DNA of 64,000 nt, taken from contig CAWGTU010000003.1 of the NCBI GenBank assembly GCA_963825635.1, positions 310,001 to 374,000 of the forward strand, written 5' to 3'. Positions within the stretch are counted from its first letter, which is position 1, and the number at the start of each line of letters is the position of its first letter. The stretch comes from JAOUEA01 sp963825635. GTDB lineage: Bacteria; Actinomycetota; UBA4738; HRBIN12. The notes below the pieces were generated by a model, which saw only the letters and a program-made list of their open reading frames with translations, was not told the DNA's origin and did not search any database. A program made the position numbers and the translations under genes. Shown piece by piece: positions 34,474 to 43,506 of the stretch.

Positions 34474-35795
34474 CTCGTCACCGCGGAGCGCAACGCGCGT
34501 CGAAGGAGGAGAGCGTCCGCGACCCCGGGGACCAGTTGTCGAGGACCCGCGATGGAGGGTCGTCGGGTCGCGATCACGTACGCCGATGCGAGCACGATGT
34601 AGGCGACCGACGAACCGATCGACGCGCCGACCACACCGATGGCCGGGAGCAGGAGCACGTTCGCCACCAGGTTGGCGACGAGTGCGAGCGCGCCGAAGGC
34701 ACTGACCAACCCGACGCGACCACGCTTCAGGAGGACGCCGGCGAGGGGTCGCTGGATCGACAGCGCCACCACCCCCGGGAGCAGCAGCCTGAACGGCCAT
34801 ACGGAGCCGGCGAATTCGGGACCGTACGTCAAGCGTATGAAAGCCGGAGCCGCGATCCACGAGATCACAGTCACGGCGCAGATCATGAGCAGCGAGAGTC
34901 GAGCTGCCGCGTACCCGAGACGCACATCGTCGTCTCCCTGAGCAGCCACCTGATGGGGAAGGAGCGACGCAGCGAAGGGGTCGGACGCTAGCCACAGGAG
35001 CTCCGCCAAGGTGACGGCGAGGGTGTAGAGGCCGAGCTCATGGAAGCCCAGGAAGCGCTCCACGAGGATCTGGTCGACGCGGAACAAGAGGAAGACGAAC
35101 ATGATGCCGAGCTGGGCTCGCAGACCGAATCGCAGCCCCTCCGCCAGCGCGCTTCGATCGATCCGCCGAGAGGCCAATCCGAGCCGAACACCCATGCCGA
35201 GGGTGATCGCCCAGGTGAGCAGGTTCATCAGGCCGATGATGACCAGGAACGCGAACGGGGTGAGGGCATCGGCCCGGATCACGATGCCCACCGACGCCAC
35301 CTGCTGCGTGGCGACGACCATCCCGATCGCCACCCCCACGCGAACGTGGCCTGCGAGCTGGAGGATGTTGAGCCAGTAGAGGACGTGGAGCAGGACCGGC
35401 ACCTGAACGAGCGCGAGCAGCAGCCATGTGGTCGGGATCGCGTCGCCGGGGATCCCCACCGGCATCGCGATCAGCACGGCCGCCAGGACCCACGTGACGA
35501 TAGCGACCCCCGCTCCGACCAGGGAGGAGTTGGCCCAGAGCGTCGTCAGTGGCACACCCTTGCCCGCCAGATAGATCTGAGCGTGCTCGAGGCCGAGATT
35601 CCCGAGAGCGAGGACGATGGCGAGGACTGCGATCGGGAGCGCGTAGCGACCACGACCCTCCGGCCCCAGTACCCGTGCGACGAGGATGCTGCTGATGAAG
35701 ACGAGGGCGTACGTCGCGATCCGTAACCCGGCGACGTGCACACCCGTTCGGGTCGACCGCTCGAGGGTCGCCAGCAGGTACGGCTCGTCCTGCAT
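34470..35795 (-). CDS. polysaccharide flippase (Wzx/MOP family)
   Basis: 441 residues with about 12-14 membrane helices (for example ATYALVFISSILVARVLGP, FAFLVIIGLMNLLTWAI, VVALSIQRPLAGVLLKRG, LVANLVANVLLLPAIGVVGASIGSS). The opening GLRIATYALVFISSILVARVLGPEGRGRYA is typical of the MOP-superfamily polysaccharide transporters. It would flip undecaprenyl-linked oligosaccharides to the outer face. ATG 35795 begins 2 nt after the asnB stop, and its stop overlaps the next gene. The window thus carries both an ABC exporter and a flippase, so two assembly routes or two glycans. Confidence 0.85.
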   Translation of the reverse strand: MQDEPYLLATLERSTRTGVHVAGLRIATYALVFISSILVARVLGPEGRGRYALPIAVLAIVLALGNLGLEHAQIYLAGKGVPLTTLWANSSLVGAGVAIVTWVLAAVLIAMPVGIPGDAIPTTWLLLALVQVPVLLHVLYWLNILQLAGHVRVGVAIGMVVATQQVASVGIVIRADALTPFAFLVIIGLMNLLTWAITLGMGVRLGLASRRIDRSALAEGLRFGLRAQLGIMFVFLLFRVDQILVERFLGFHELGLYTLAVTLAELLWLASDPFAASLLPHQVAAQGDDDVRLGYAAARLSLLMICAVTVISWIAAPAFIRLTYGPEFAGSVWPFRLLLPGVVALSIQRPLAGVLLKRGRVGLVSAFGALALVANLVANVLLLPAIGVVGASIGSSVAYIVLASAYVIATRRPSIAGPRQLVPGVADALLLRRALRSAVTR

Positions 35796-35797
35796 GG

Positions 35798-37663
35798 CTA
35801 GCCCCTCCACCGACGTGTGCGCGCGTCGTACCAGCCGGCGAGCGCCAGGAGGTTCCACACCCTCACGACATGCGCGTTCGACCCCTCGAGGAAGCCCGAG
35901 ACGACGCCATGGACGGCCGGCCCGTGGAGAACGTGGCTGATCGGAGCGTTGGGATCGAGGAGCAGATCGTGCACGGATCCGCGGAGGTGGGTGCGCATCC
36001 AACTCGCGATTGGGACGCCGAACCCCTTCTTGGCTCTGCGCAGGATCTGTGCGGGCAGCACGTCTCGATACGCGTCCCGAAGGATCAGCTTCCCCTGGCG
36101 AGCGTTCACCAGGGAGGAGCGAGGGATCCGCGAGACGAAGGACCACAGCTCGTGGTCCAAGAACGGCGATCGAGCCTCCAGCCCGAAGGCCATCGTGGCT
36201 CGATCCATCTTTGTCAGGAGGTCGTCGGGGAGGTAGCTCTGTGCGTCGATCCAGGGCATCCAGGCAGGTCGGTCCTCGCCGCTCGACCCCATGATCGCGT
36301 CCAGCCGCCGCACCGGCATCGAGACATCGACCATGGAACGGATGTCCGGTGAGAGGAGCGCCGGCACATCGTGCGGTTGGAAATGGAACAAGCGATCGCG
36401 GTACGAGTGCCAGGGGTCGGCCGAGACGAACCGCGCTGCGGAGGCGAGGCGCTCAGACCCGAAGCCGCGCGCGACGCCAGCTCCCACCAGGGCGGCAGAG
36501 CGGCGGATCTGCGTCGGCACACCATCGGTCATCTCGGCGAACCGATGCACCCGATAGCGGTCGTATCCCCCGAAGAGCTCATCGCCGCCGTCACCGGTGA
36601 GGACGACCGTCACGTGGCGTGATGCCGCCTCTGCGACGGCGAGCGTCGCCAAGGCGGAGGAGTCGGCGAACGGCTCATCGTAGGCCTGGGTGAAGCGCTC
36701 GAAGAGCGAGGCGACGTTCATCTCCGGCACAAGGGTCTGATGGTCCGTGCCGAACCGGCTGGCGACGAGGTCGGCGAACGACCGCTCGTCCAGCTCCGCT
36801 TGCTCGAACCCCACCGAGTACGTCTTCGGCGTGACGCCGAGTTCGCTCATCTCGGCCACGACGACCGAGGAGTCGAGGCCACCGCTGAGGAAGACGCCGA
36901 GTGGCACCTCGCTCTCGAGCCTCGCAGCAACCGCCTCTCGGATCCGCGGGCGGAGCGTGCGCACTGGATCGACTTCCTCCTCGAACGGGGCGGCAGGCGG
37001 GGGTGGCCGCCAGTAGCGGCGGCGCTCGACCTTCCCGGCGCTCCACCGCATCCACGTGCCCGGCTCGACCTTCTCGACCCCTTCCCATGGCGACACATCG
37101 GCCGGCATGTACTGCAGCACGAGATATTCGGCGATCGCCTGCGGGTTCAGCGATGGATGGTCCGGCAGCAGCGGGATCAGCGCATCGAGGGTCGAGGCGA
37201 AGGCGACGGTCGACGTCGTCGGCGCCACGTACAGGGGCTTCTTGCCGAATCGATCGCGCGCAAGGAAGAGCTCTTCGCGACGGAGGTCGAGGATCGCGAA
37301 CGCGAACATGCCTCGCAGTCGCTCCACCATCTCGGGGCCCTCGGCCTCGTACAGGTACGGCAGCACCTCGGAGTCGCACCGAGTGGCGAGGGGGTAGCCG
37401 CGCGACACGAGCTCATCCCTGAGCTCGGCGTGGTTGTAGATCTCGCCGTTGAACACGAGCACGTACCGACCATCGGCGGTGTGGATCGGCTGTACGCCGT
37501 GCGCCCGATCGATGATGGCGAGACGGGTGTGGGCGAGCCCGAAACGATCGCTGGTCCAGACGGTCGAGTCATCCGGGCCCCGGTGGCGAAGCTCCAGCGC
37601 TGAGCGCTCGAGCGTGGCCGGATCGACGCGGCGATCGTCGACGATTCCGGCGATGCCGCACAT
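35798..37663 (-). CDS. asnB: asparagine synthetase, glutamine-hydrolysing
   Basis: 621 residues and complete. The class-II amidotransferase domain has the nucleophilic Cys2 (MCGIAGIVDD), RHRGPDDS, LVFNGEIYNHAELR and RGMFAFAILDLRREELFLARDRFGKKPLY. The synthetase domain has the PP-loop VFLSGGLDSSVVVAEM, SVGFEQAELDER, and VVLTGDGGDELFGGYDRYR. It may make asparagine, but homologues inside glycan loci are often used to amidate sugar acids such as uronic acids. That is the inference here. Its start shares one base with the stop of the GT4 upstream (TGATG). It offers an intact comparison for the broken amidotransferase at 14157-14688. Confidence 0.92.
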   Translation of the reverse strand: MCGIAGIVDDRRVDPATLERSALELRHRGPDDSTVWTSDRFGLAHTRLAIIDRAHGVQPIHTADGRYVLVFNGEIYNHAELRDELVSRGYPLATRCDSEVLPYLYEAEGPEMVERLRGMFAFAILDLRREELFLARDRFGKKPLYVAPTTSTVAFASTLDALIPLLPDHPSLNPQAIAEYLVLQYMPADVSPWEGVEKVEPGTWMRWSAGKVERRRYWRPPPPAAPFEEEVDPVRTLRPRIREAVAARLESEVPLGVFLSGGLDSSVVVAEMSELGVTPKTYSVGFEQAELDERSFADLVASRFGTDHQTLVPEMNVASLFERFTQAYDEPFADSSALATLAVAEAASRHVTVVLTGDGGDELFGGYDRYRVHRFAEMTDGVPTQIRRSAALVGAGVARGFGSERLASAARFVSADPWHSYRDRLFHFQPHDVPALLSPDIRSMVDVSMPVRRLDAIMGSSGEDRPAWMPWIDAQSYLPDDLLTKMDRATMAFGLEARSPFLDHELWSFVSRIPRSSLVNARQGKLILRDAYRDVLPAQILRRAKKGFGVPIASWMRTHLRGSVHDLLLDPNAPISHVLHGPAVHGVVSGFLEGSNAHVVRVWNLLALAGWYDARTRRWRG

Positions 37664-38770
37664 CAGGCCGCCCTCGCGCTCATGGTGGAACGTCGTCCGG
37701 CGCACACGCGCGCGTACAGCTCGTTGGTTCGGTCGACCACGTCGTCCCACGTGAATCCGAGCGCGCGCGCGCGAGCGGCCTCGCCCATGCGGTTGCAGGC
37801 AGCCGGATCCTTCAACAACCCCGACAGGGCGTCCGCGAACGCCCGGACGTCATAGGGCGTGAGTCGGCCGTCGAGCCCGTCCCGGACCAACTCGGGCACA
37901 CCGCCGACCGATGTCGCCACGACGGCCCGACCACTCGCCATCCCCTCCAGGAGCGCGTTCGGGAAGCCCTCGTGTGGGGACGACAGCGCGACGACATGTG
38001 CCCGCGCGAGGTAGGGACGGGGATCGGCCACCTCGCCCGACGAACGACACGGCATGCCCCAGGCCGAGCTCTGCAGCGGTCCTGTGCACCGGCCCCGACG
38101 ACGGGCCGCCCCCGACCAGGATCGCTCGAGCCGAAGGCACTTCGTCGAGGGTGCGCCTGAAGGCTCGCAGGAAGAGGTCGTGCCCCTTCTCGGGCCGCAT
38201 CCGAGCCACGACGACCACCGTGGGCGGCCCCGACGGCAGGGTGGAAGGCGTGAACCTGGAGAGGTCGACGCCGTTGCGGATGACGACCACGTCTGCGGGA
38301 GCGCACGGCTCCCGCCGAGCGTCGTTCGCGAGTTCCTGCGAGTTGCAGATGATCACGTTCGTCCGACGGTTCGCGGCAGCGAGGACCCCTCGTCCCAACC
38401 CACCCTCGAGGATCGGCGTCCGGCCACGTCGCGTCGCGACGATCGGCACGCCCCTCGGGGTGGCTGCGGCTGCCAACACCTGCGAACTTCCGAGGTGAGC
38501 GTGAACGAGGTCGACGGGCGAGTCCTGCATCGAGCGTCGCAGATCGAGGACCGCCCGGGCGAGGGTCGGCGCGCTGCCCCAGCCACGCCGTACCGGCCCC
38601 ACCGAGTCCCAGGAGCAAGGCAGCTCTGTCACGAGTGAACCAGGTCGGTCGAAGACGACGACCCGATGATCGGATCGCTCGGAACTGCGACGCAGGAACT
38701 CGACCAGCTGCCGCTCGGTGCCGCCCGGCTCGAGGCTTCCGATCAGATGAAGGACGCGAGGATGGGCCAT
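37663..38770 (-). CDS. GT4 glycosyltransferase, one frameshift
   Basis: About 369 residues. ATG 38770 follows an AGGGG site; the start is HPRVLHLIGSLEPGGTERQLVEFLRR, the classic GT4 opening. LVHAHLGSSQVLAAAA, VVVVARMRPEKGHDLFLRAF and AILVGGGPSSGP follow. The frame shifts by one base near 38042 (SFVG to EVADPRPYLARAHVV), then SSPHEGFPNALLEGMASGRAVVAT completes the donor site. It is the first gene of the minus-strand glycan operon placed just downstream of the rplA terminator. Confidence 0.82.
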
Positions 38771-38832
38771 CCCCTGAGACTTCGGCCACGGTCCTCCGAA
38801 GATTCAGCGATCCACGCTGGGACCGAACGGAA

Positions 38833-39594
38833 TCACCCGGCCGGGGACCGAAGTTCCCCCGGCCGGGCTACAGCGTTACTCCGAGACGGGAGCGTCCATG
38901 CCCTTCGGGCGGTCGGATCGATGCGCACGCCGGGGCCCATCGTCGACGACAGGGTCAGCGACTTGATGTAGCGACCCTTCGCCGAGCTCGGCTTCGCCTT
39001 CAGGATCTCGTCGACCGCGACCAGGTAGTTCTCGAGCAACTGCTGCTCGCCGAACGACTTCTTGCCGATCACCATGTGGATGTTCGACGTGCGGTCGGCG
39101 CGGTACTCGACCTTGCCGCCCTTGATGTCGGCGACGGCCTTGCCGATGTCCTGGGTCACGGTGCCGGTCTTCGGGTTCGGCATCAGACCGCGCGGCCCGA
39201 GCACGCGACCGGCCTTGCCGACCGAGGCCATCATGTCGGGGGTCGCGACCGCGGCGTCGAAGTCGATCTCGCCGCCCATCACCTGCTCGACGAGCTCCTC
39301 GCCGCCGACGATGTCGGCGCCGGCCTCGGTGGCCTCGCGCGCCTTCTCGCCGACGGCGAAGACGCCGACCCGCACCGTGCGCCCGGTGCCGTTGGGCAGC
39401 GAGACGGTGCCGCGCAGCGCCTGATCGGCCTTGCGAGTGTCGAGGCCGAGGCGGAACGAGAGCTCGACGGTCTCGTCGAACTTCGCGTCGGGCTGTTCCT
39501 TGAGGATCTTGATCGCGTCGACTGGCATGTGCTCGCGTTCGCGGTCGTAGTTCGCGACGCCGTTGCGGTAGCGCTTGCCGTGGGTGGTCGTCAT
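38833..39594 (-). CDS. rplA: 50S ribosomal protein L1, C-terminus doubtful
   Basis: About 240 residues of standard L1: GKRYRNGVANYDREREHMPVDAIKILKE, GTGRTVRVGVFAVGEKA, GRVLGPRGLMPNPKTGTVT and SSAKGRYIKSLTLSSTMGPGVRID. It binds 23S rRNA in the L1 stalk and can repress its own mRNA. Its ATG overlaps the rplK stop (ATGA). After GPGVRIDP the open frame runs through a strong hairpin (38836-38867) to TGA 38833. In another frame the sequence ends RPKGMDAPVSE with TAA at 38876-38878, right before the hairpin. I think one base is wrong near 38900 and the true stop is that TAA. Confidence 0.93.
   Translation of the reverse strand: MTTTHGKRYRNGVANYDREREHMPVDAIKILKEQPDAKFDETVELSFRLGLDTRKADQALRGTVSLPNGTGRTVRVGVFAVGEKAREATEAGADIVGGEELVEQVMGGEIDFDAAVATPDMMASVGKAGRVLGPRGLMPNPKTGTVTQDIGKAVADIKGGKVEYRADRTSNIHMVIGKKSFGEQQLLENYLVAVDEILKAKPSSAKGRYIKSLTLSSTMGPGVRIDPTARRAWTLPSRSNAVARPGELRSPAG
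38836..38867 (-). terminator. terminator hairpin after rplA
   Basis: An 11-bp GC-only stem (CCCGGCCGGGG with CCCCGGCCGGG) and 10-nt loop. It overlaps the last codons of the rplA frame as sequenced and lies just after the alternative TAA at 38876-38878. It would end the secE-nusG-rplK-rplA transcript before the glycan operon. Confidence 0.6.
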
Positions 39595-40019
39595 GCGTCC
39601 ACCTCCACGCCCATGCTGCGCGCAGTGCCCTCGATGATGCGCATCGCGTTCTCGACGTCGTTCGCGTTGAGGTCGGCCATCTTCTTCTCGGCGATGTCGC
39701 GAACCTGCGCCTGGCTGAGCCGGGCCACCTTCTCGCGGTTCGGCTCGCCCGAGCCCTTGTCGACGCCCGCGGCCTGCTTGATCAGCTCGGCGGCCGGCGG
39801 CTGCTTCGTCACGAACGTGAACGAGCGGTCCTCGTAGATCGTGAGCTCGACGGGGATCACCTGCCCGCCCATCTGCTGCGTGGCGTCGTTGTACTGCTTG
39901 CAGAAGTCCATGATGTTCACGCCGTGCTGTCCGAGGGCGGTGCCCACGGGCGGCGCGGGGGTGGCCTGACCGGCCCGGATCTGCAGCTTGACGAGTGCGA
40001 GCACCTTCTTGGGTGCCAT
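39591..40019 (-). CDS. rplK: 50S ribosomal protein L11
   Basis: 142 residues, full length. APKKVLALVKLQIRAGQATPAPPVGTALGQHGVNIMDFCKQYND is the N-terminal domain that binds release factors and stringent factor. The C-terminal rRNA-binding domain has SFTFVTKQPPAAELIKQAAG and DLNANDVENAMRIIEGTARSMGVEV. GGAGG precedes the ATG by 9 nt. It overlaps rplA by 4 nt and lies 103 nt downstream of nusG in the usual order. Confidence 0.97.
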   Translation of the reverse strand: MAPKKVLALVKLQIRAGQATPAPPVGTALGQHGVNIMDFCKQYNDATQQMGGQVIPVELTIYEDRSFTFVTKQPPAAELIKQAAGVDKGSGEPNREKVARLSQAQVRDIAEKKMADLNANDVENAMRIIEGTARSMGVEVDA

Positions 40020-40122
40020 GTGCGTTCACCTCCTGCGGTCCAAGCGGCGCCGAAGCGCCTCCCGCATCCTCGGTTGCGTGTGGGTTATCTCGTCCGGGCT
40101 ACGCTCCGCTTCTTGAGCCCGC

Positions 40123-41226
40123 CTAGACCTTCGATACCTGGTCGAAGCCCAGCTCGACCGGGGTCTCCCGGTCGAAGATGTTGACCAGCACCTTGAGCTT
40201 GGCCTGGTCGGCGTTGATCTCGCTGATCGTGCCGTTGAAGTCGGCGAAGGGCCCCGAGATGATGCGGACCACGTCGCCTTCCTCGAAGCCGAGCCGCACC
40301 TGGGGCTTGGCCTCTTCCTTCTTCACGACGAGGATCTTCTCGACCTCGCGCTTGGACAGCGGCGTCGGCTTCGTGCCCGTGCCGGCGCTGACGAACCCGG
40401 TCACGCCCGGCGTGTTGCGCACGACGTACCAGGAGTCGTTGTCGTAGTCCATCTTCACGAGCAGGTAGCCCGGGAAGACCTTCTTCTGCACGACCTGCTT
40501 CTTGCCGCCCTTGATCTCCATCACGTCTTCCATGGGGATGTGGACGCGGAAGATCTTGCCCTCCATCTGCATCGTGTGGATGCGAGACTCGAGGTTCGTC
40601 TTCACCTTGTTCTCGTAGCCGGCGTAGGTGTGCACGACGTACCACTCGCCCGGGCCACGGAACGGATCGTCGGAGGCGGGCTCGGCGGGGGCCTCCGGCT
40701 CCACGGCCACGGCGGGCTCGGGCTCGGCGGCAGCCTCGGGCTCCTCCTCGACGACCGGGCTCATCGTGCCGGGCGCGAGCTCACCGTCGCCCTGCTCGGC
40801 CTCCATCTCGAGGTACTCCTCCTCGACGACGGCCTCCTCGGCCTCGGCGGCCTCCTGCACGAGCTCCTGCCCGATCTCGTCGGCGGTCTCCTCCATGACG
40901 ACGGCCTCGATCACCGCCTCGGCGACCAGCTCGTCGGCGACCTCTTCACCCGCCGCCTCGACCGCGGCGGCGTCGGAGATCGTCTGCTCCAGCACGGCGT
41001 CGGCGGCCTCGGGGTCCCCGCCCTCGACCAGCGCGGCCGCCTCGTCGAAGCCCTCGTCGAGGATCTCCTCGGCGCCGGCCTCGGTCGCGGCCTCGACGAC
41101 CTCGGCCTCGACGACGGCGTCGGCGATCGTCTCGGCTGCCGCCTCGTCGGCGATCTCGTGCACTTCGGCCGCCGCGTCGAGCGCGTCGGTCATCGGGGTG
41201 TCGGACGTGGTTTCGAGGTCTTCCAT
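40123..41226 (-). CDS. nusG: transcription antitermination factor NusG with long acidic N-terminal extension
   Basis: 367 residues. The conserved part is the last 175 or so: the NGN domain (EWYVVHTYAGYENKVKTNL, VFPGYLLVKMDYDNDSWYVVRNTPGVTGFV) that binds RNA polymerase, and the KOW domain (FEEGDVVRIISGPFADFNGTISEINADQAKLKV) that contacts S10 or Rho. Ahead of them is an extension of about 185 residues made mostly of Glu, Ala, Asp and Val (repeats like EAVVEAEVVEAATEAG). Actinobacterial NusG often has a shorter acidic extension. This one is unusually long. ATG 41226 precedes MEDLETTSD, 14 nt after the secE stop. The low-complexity codons (GAG/GCG/GTC) are also a place where assembly can go wrong. 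Confidence 0.93.
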   Translation of the reverse strand: MEDLETTSDTPMTDALDAAAEVHEIADEAAAETIADAVVEAEVVEAATEAGAEEILDEGFDEAAALVEGGDPEAADAVLEQTISDAAAVEAAGEEVADELVAEAVIEAVVMEETADEIGQELVQEAAEAEEAVVEEEYLEMEAEQGDGELAPGTMSPVVEEEPEAAAEPEPAVAVEPEAPAEPASDDPFRGPGEWYVVHTYAGYENKVKTNLESRIHTMQMEGKIFRVHIPMEDVMEIKGGKKQVVQKKVFPGYLLVKMDYDNDSWYVVRNTPGVTGFVSAGTGTKPTPLSKREVEKILVVKKEEAKPQVRLGFEEGDVVRIISGPFADFNGTISEINADQAKLKVLVNIFDRETPVELGFDQVSKV

Positions 41227-41240
41227 GGGATCCTTCTGGG

Positions 41241-41546
41241 TCAGGAGAGCAGGTCGAGGATCGCCTTCGAGAAGACGTAGTCGAGGCCCGCGACGTACAT
41301 GGTGGTCACGATGAGCGTGGCGAGCACCACGATCGTGTAGGAGATGAGCTCGCGGCGGCTGGGCCAGTCGACCTTCTTGAGCTCGAGGCGAACCTCCTTG
41401 AGGAACTGGCGGACACCGGTGCGCTTGCGCTTCTCGGTGGCCTGCGCGCGCCGTGAGGCCGTCGAGGGCGCGGTGGAGCGCTCGCCGCCGCCGCGCTTCT
41501 GCTGGCGCTCGGCGCGCTCCTGCATCCTCTTCATCTGTCGGTTCAT
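41241..41546 (-). CDS. secE: preprotein translocase subunit SecE
   Basis: 101 residues. An Arg/Gln-rich cytoplasmic N-terminus is followed by the conserved amphipathic helix TGVRQFLKEVRLELKKVDWPSRRELISYT and one membrane helix (IVVLATLIVTTMYVAGLDYVF). The VDWPSR motif is diagnostic. SecE clamps SecY in the translocon. It follows tRNA-Trp directly (15 nt) and precedes nusG, the standard actinobacterial order trpT-secE-nusG. Confidence 0.95.
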   Translation of the reverse strand: MNRQMKRMQERAERQQKRGGGERSTAPSTASRRAQATEKRKRTGVRQFLKEVRLELKKVDWPSRRELISYTIVVLATLIVTTMYVAGLDYVFSKAILDLLS

Positions 41547-41560
41547 CGTGTTCCCCTTGC

Positions 41561-41633
41561 AGGCGCGGAGGGACTTGAACCCCCAACCCCCGGTTTTGGA
41601 GACCGGTGCTCTACCAAGTTGAGCTACGCGCCT
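41561..41633 (-). tRNA. trpT: tRNA-Trp (CCA)
   Basis: A 73-nt cloverleaf on the minus strand: acceptor AGGCGCG with CGCGCCT, D-stem GCTC/GAGC, anticodon stem-loop with CTCCAAA (anticodon CCA), and T-stem GGGGG-TTCAAGT loop. It precedes secE as in mycobacteria. Confidence 0.96.
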
Positions 41634-41746
41634 CCGAGACTCCGGCCACCCCGGAGGGGGCGTTCGGACAGGCCAGTATAGGGTTCGCTCGAAGGCCACG
41701 GCAAAGACCGCCTCCGCCGCTCCCCCACCATGCCACAGGTCGGCAC

Positions 41747-41752
41747 TAACCT
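41747..41752 (+). promoter_or_regulatory. -10 box TAACCT, leaderless start of O-antigen ligase gene
   Basis: TAACCT is 9 nt before ATG 41762, in the 128-nt divergent gap with tRNA-Trp. Confidence 0.45.
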
Positions 41753-41761
41753 GCGCCAGAG

Positions 41762-43439
41762 ATGCAGGCCCGCCGTCCACAGCTCGCCGAGCTCGGCGTG
41801 TTCCTGCTGGTCGTGGCCCTGCCGCTGGTGTTCACCCCGTTCTCCGCGAGCCCGTTCGGCGACCCCAAGGTCGTGGTGCTCGCCGCGGGCACGCTCGCGC
41901 TGTGGGCCTCGGGACTGCCGATCGATCGACGCCTGGCATGGGCCGCCGCGGCGTGGGTCGGGGTGACGATCGTCGCTGCGCTCACCGGGGTGGACCCCAC
42001 GGTGGGCCTCACCGCGAGGACCGAGGGCCAGGGCGGGGGCGCGATCGTCCTCGGGTGCGCCGGGGCGCTCGCCGTCTTGGGGTGCGGTCTCGGCGACGAG
42101 CTGCGGGAGCGCGCACGGCGTTGGTTCGTGGCGAGCGGGGTGGTCGTCGCGGTGCTCGGCCTCGCGATCAGGGTCTTCCCCGACGCCTCGACCTGGCTCC
42201 CCTCCGACATCGAGATGATCGGGGCGACCCTCGGGAACCAGCTCTTCGCCGCCGCGTTCCTCGCCGCGGCCGTGGCGGCGGCGATCGTCGGCGGTGGCTC
42301 CGGCTCGCACGTTGCGTCGCGCCCCGTGAACCCACGGACGGTGGCGCTGGTGGCGTTCCTGGCGCTCGGGGCGGCCACGTTCGGGGAACGGAGCTCGATC
42401 GTCCTGCCGCTCGTCGCCGGCGCGGCGGTCCTGTGGCGCGCCCGCCTCGGCGCGCGGGCCACGATCGTGATGGCCTGCGCCGTCATCGTCCCCCTGATCG
42501 CCTGGCAGGCGATCGAGGCGACGATCCTGCCCGACACGACCGGGCGCGGCGCGGCGGTCACCGGCATCCAGGCGCAGGCCACGGACGTGCAGCGCGTGAC
42601 GGTCTGGCGGGTCATGGCGCGGGCGACCCTCGACCGCCCGGCCCTCGGCTGGGGGCCGGGCTCGGCTCAGAGCGGCTACCTGGCCACCGCCACCACGTCG
42701 GAGATCGAGGAGGCGGGGCGGAGCTGGTCCGACGCGCACGACCTGTTCCTCGAGACGGCGGCGACCTCCGGCGTGCTCGGGCTCGCGGCCCTCGCCTGGC
42801 TCGTCGCGCTGCTCACGGCCCGTTCGCTGCGCGCCAGGCGCGATCGCGTCTGGGCGTTCGGCGCCGCCGCGGGCCTCGCCGCGTACTCGGTCGTGGAGCC
42901 GATCGGACTCGTGCTGACGCCTCTGCTCTTCCTGTTCGCGGGCATCGCCGCCGGGCCGGCGCGCGTCGCCGAGGCCGAGCGCGCCGAACGGCCGGCGTGG
43001 AGACGTCGAGCGATCGCGTGGGGGGTCGGTGCGATGCTCGCCGTCGCCACGGTCGTCTCGCTGCAGATGCTCGCGGCGTGCGAGCCTCGAGCGGTGGGGC
43101 AGGGTGTACGGGGAGACCTGGGCGCTCGAGGCCGCGCTGCGCGTGCAGCCCTGGCGGCTGAGCTCGGCGGAACGACTCGCGTTCATCTGGGCCCTCGACG
43201 GGCGCGCCGGCGAGGAGGCCGCGGGGCAGCGGGCACGCGAGGAGATCGGGCGAGCCGTCGTTCGCCACCCGTGGGACGGTGATGTGCGCCTGTGGGCCGC
43301 CGACATCGAGACCCTGCTCCGCGACGAGGTCGCGGCGCGTGCCTGGATCGACGAGCACCTCGAGCGCTTCTCCGGCGACGATCCGAGGGCCGGTGGGGGC
43401 GCTTCCACCGACCTCGAGAACACCCTGCCAGGTGCGTGA
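41762..43439 (+). CDS. O-antigen ligase family membrane protein with soluble C-terminal domain, one frameshift
   Basis: About 558 residues. Ten to eleven membrane helices (ELGVFLLVVALPLVFTPFSA, FLAAAVAAAIVGGG, LVAFLALGAATFGERSSIVLPLVAG). The long outer loop has RVTVWRVMARATLDRPALGWGPGSAQSGY and DAHDLFLETAATSGVLGLAAL, the H...E..G..G pattern of Wzy_C/WaaL enzymes. Near 43080 the frame changes and a soluble tail of about 110 residues follows (LEAALRVQPWRLSSAERLAFIWALDGRAGEEAA), possibly TPR-like. It would ligate or polymerise a surface glycan. It stands alone between trpT and a coiled-coil gene, inserted in the conserved had-trpT interval. Confidence 0.78.
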
Positions 43440-43506
43440 ATCGCCCCAGGTCGTGACCTATCCTCACGCGGACGAACCGCATCGGCCCCAGATCGCGAGA
43501 GACGTC

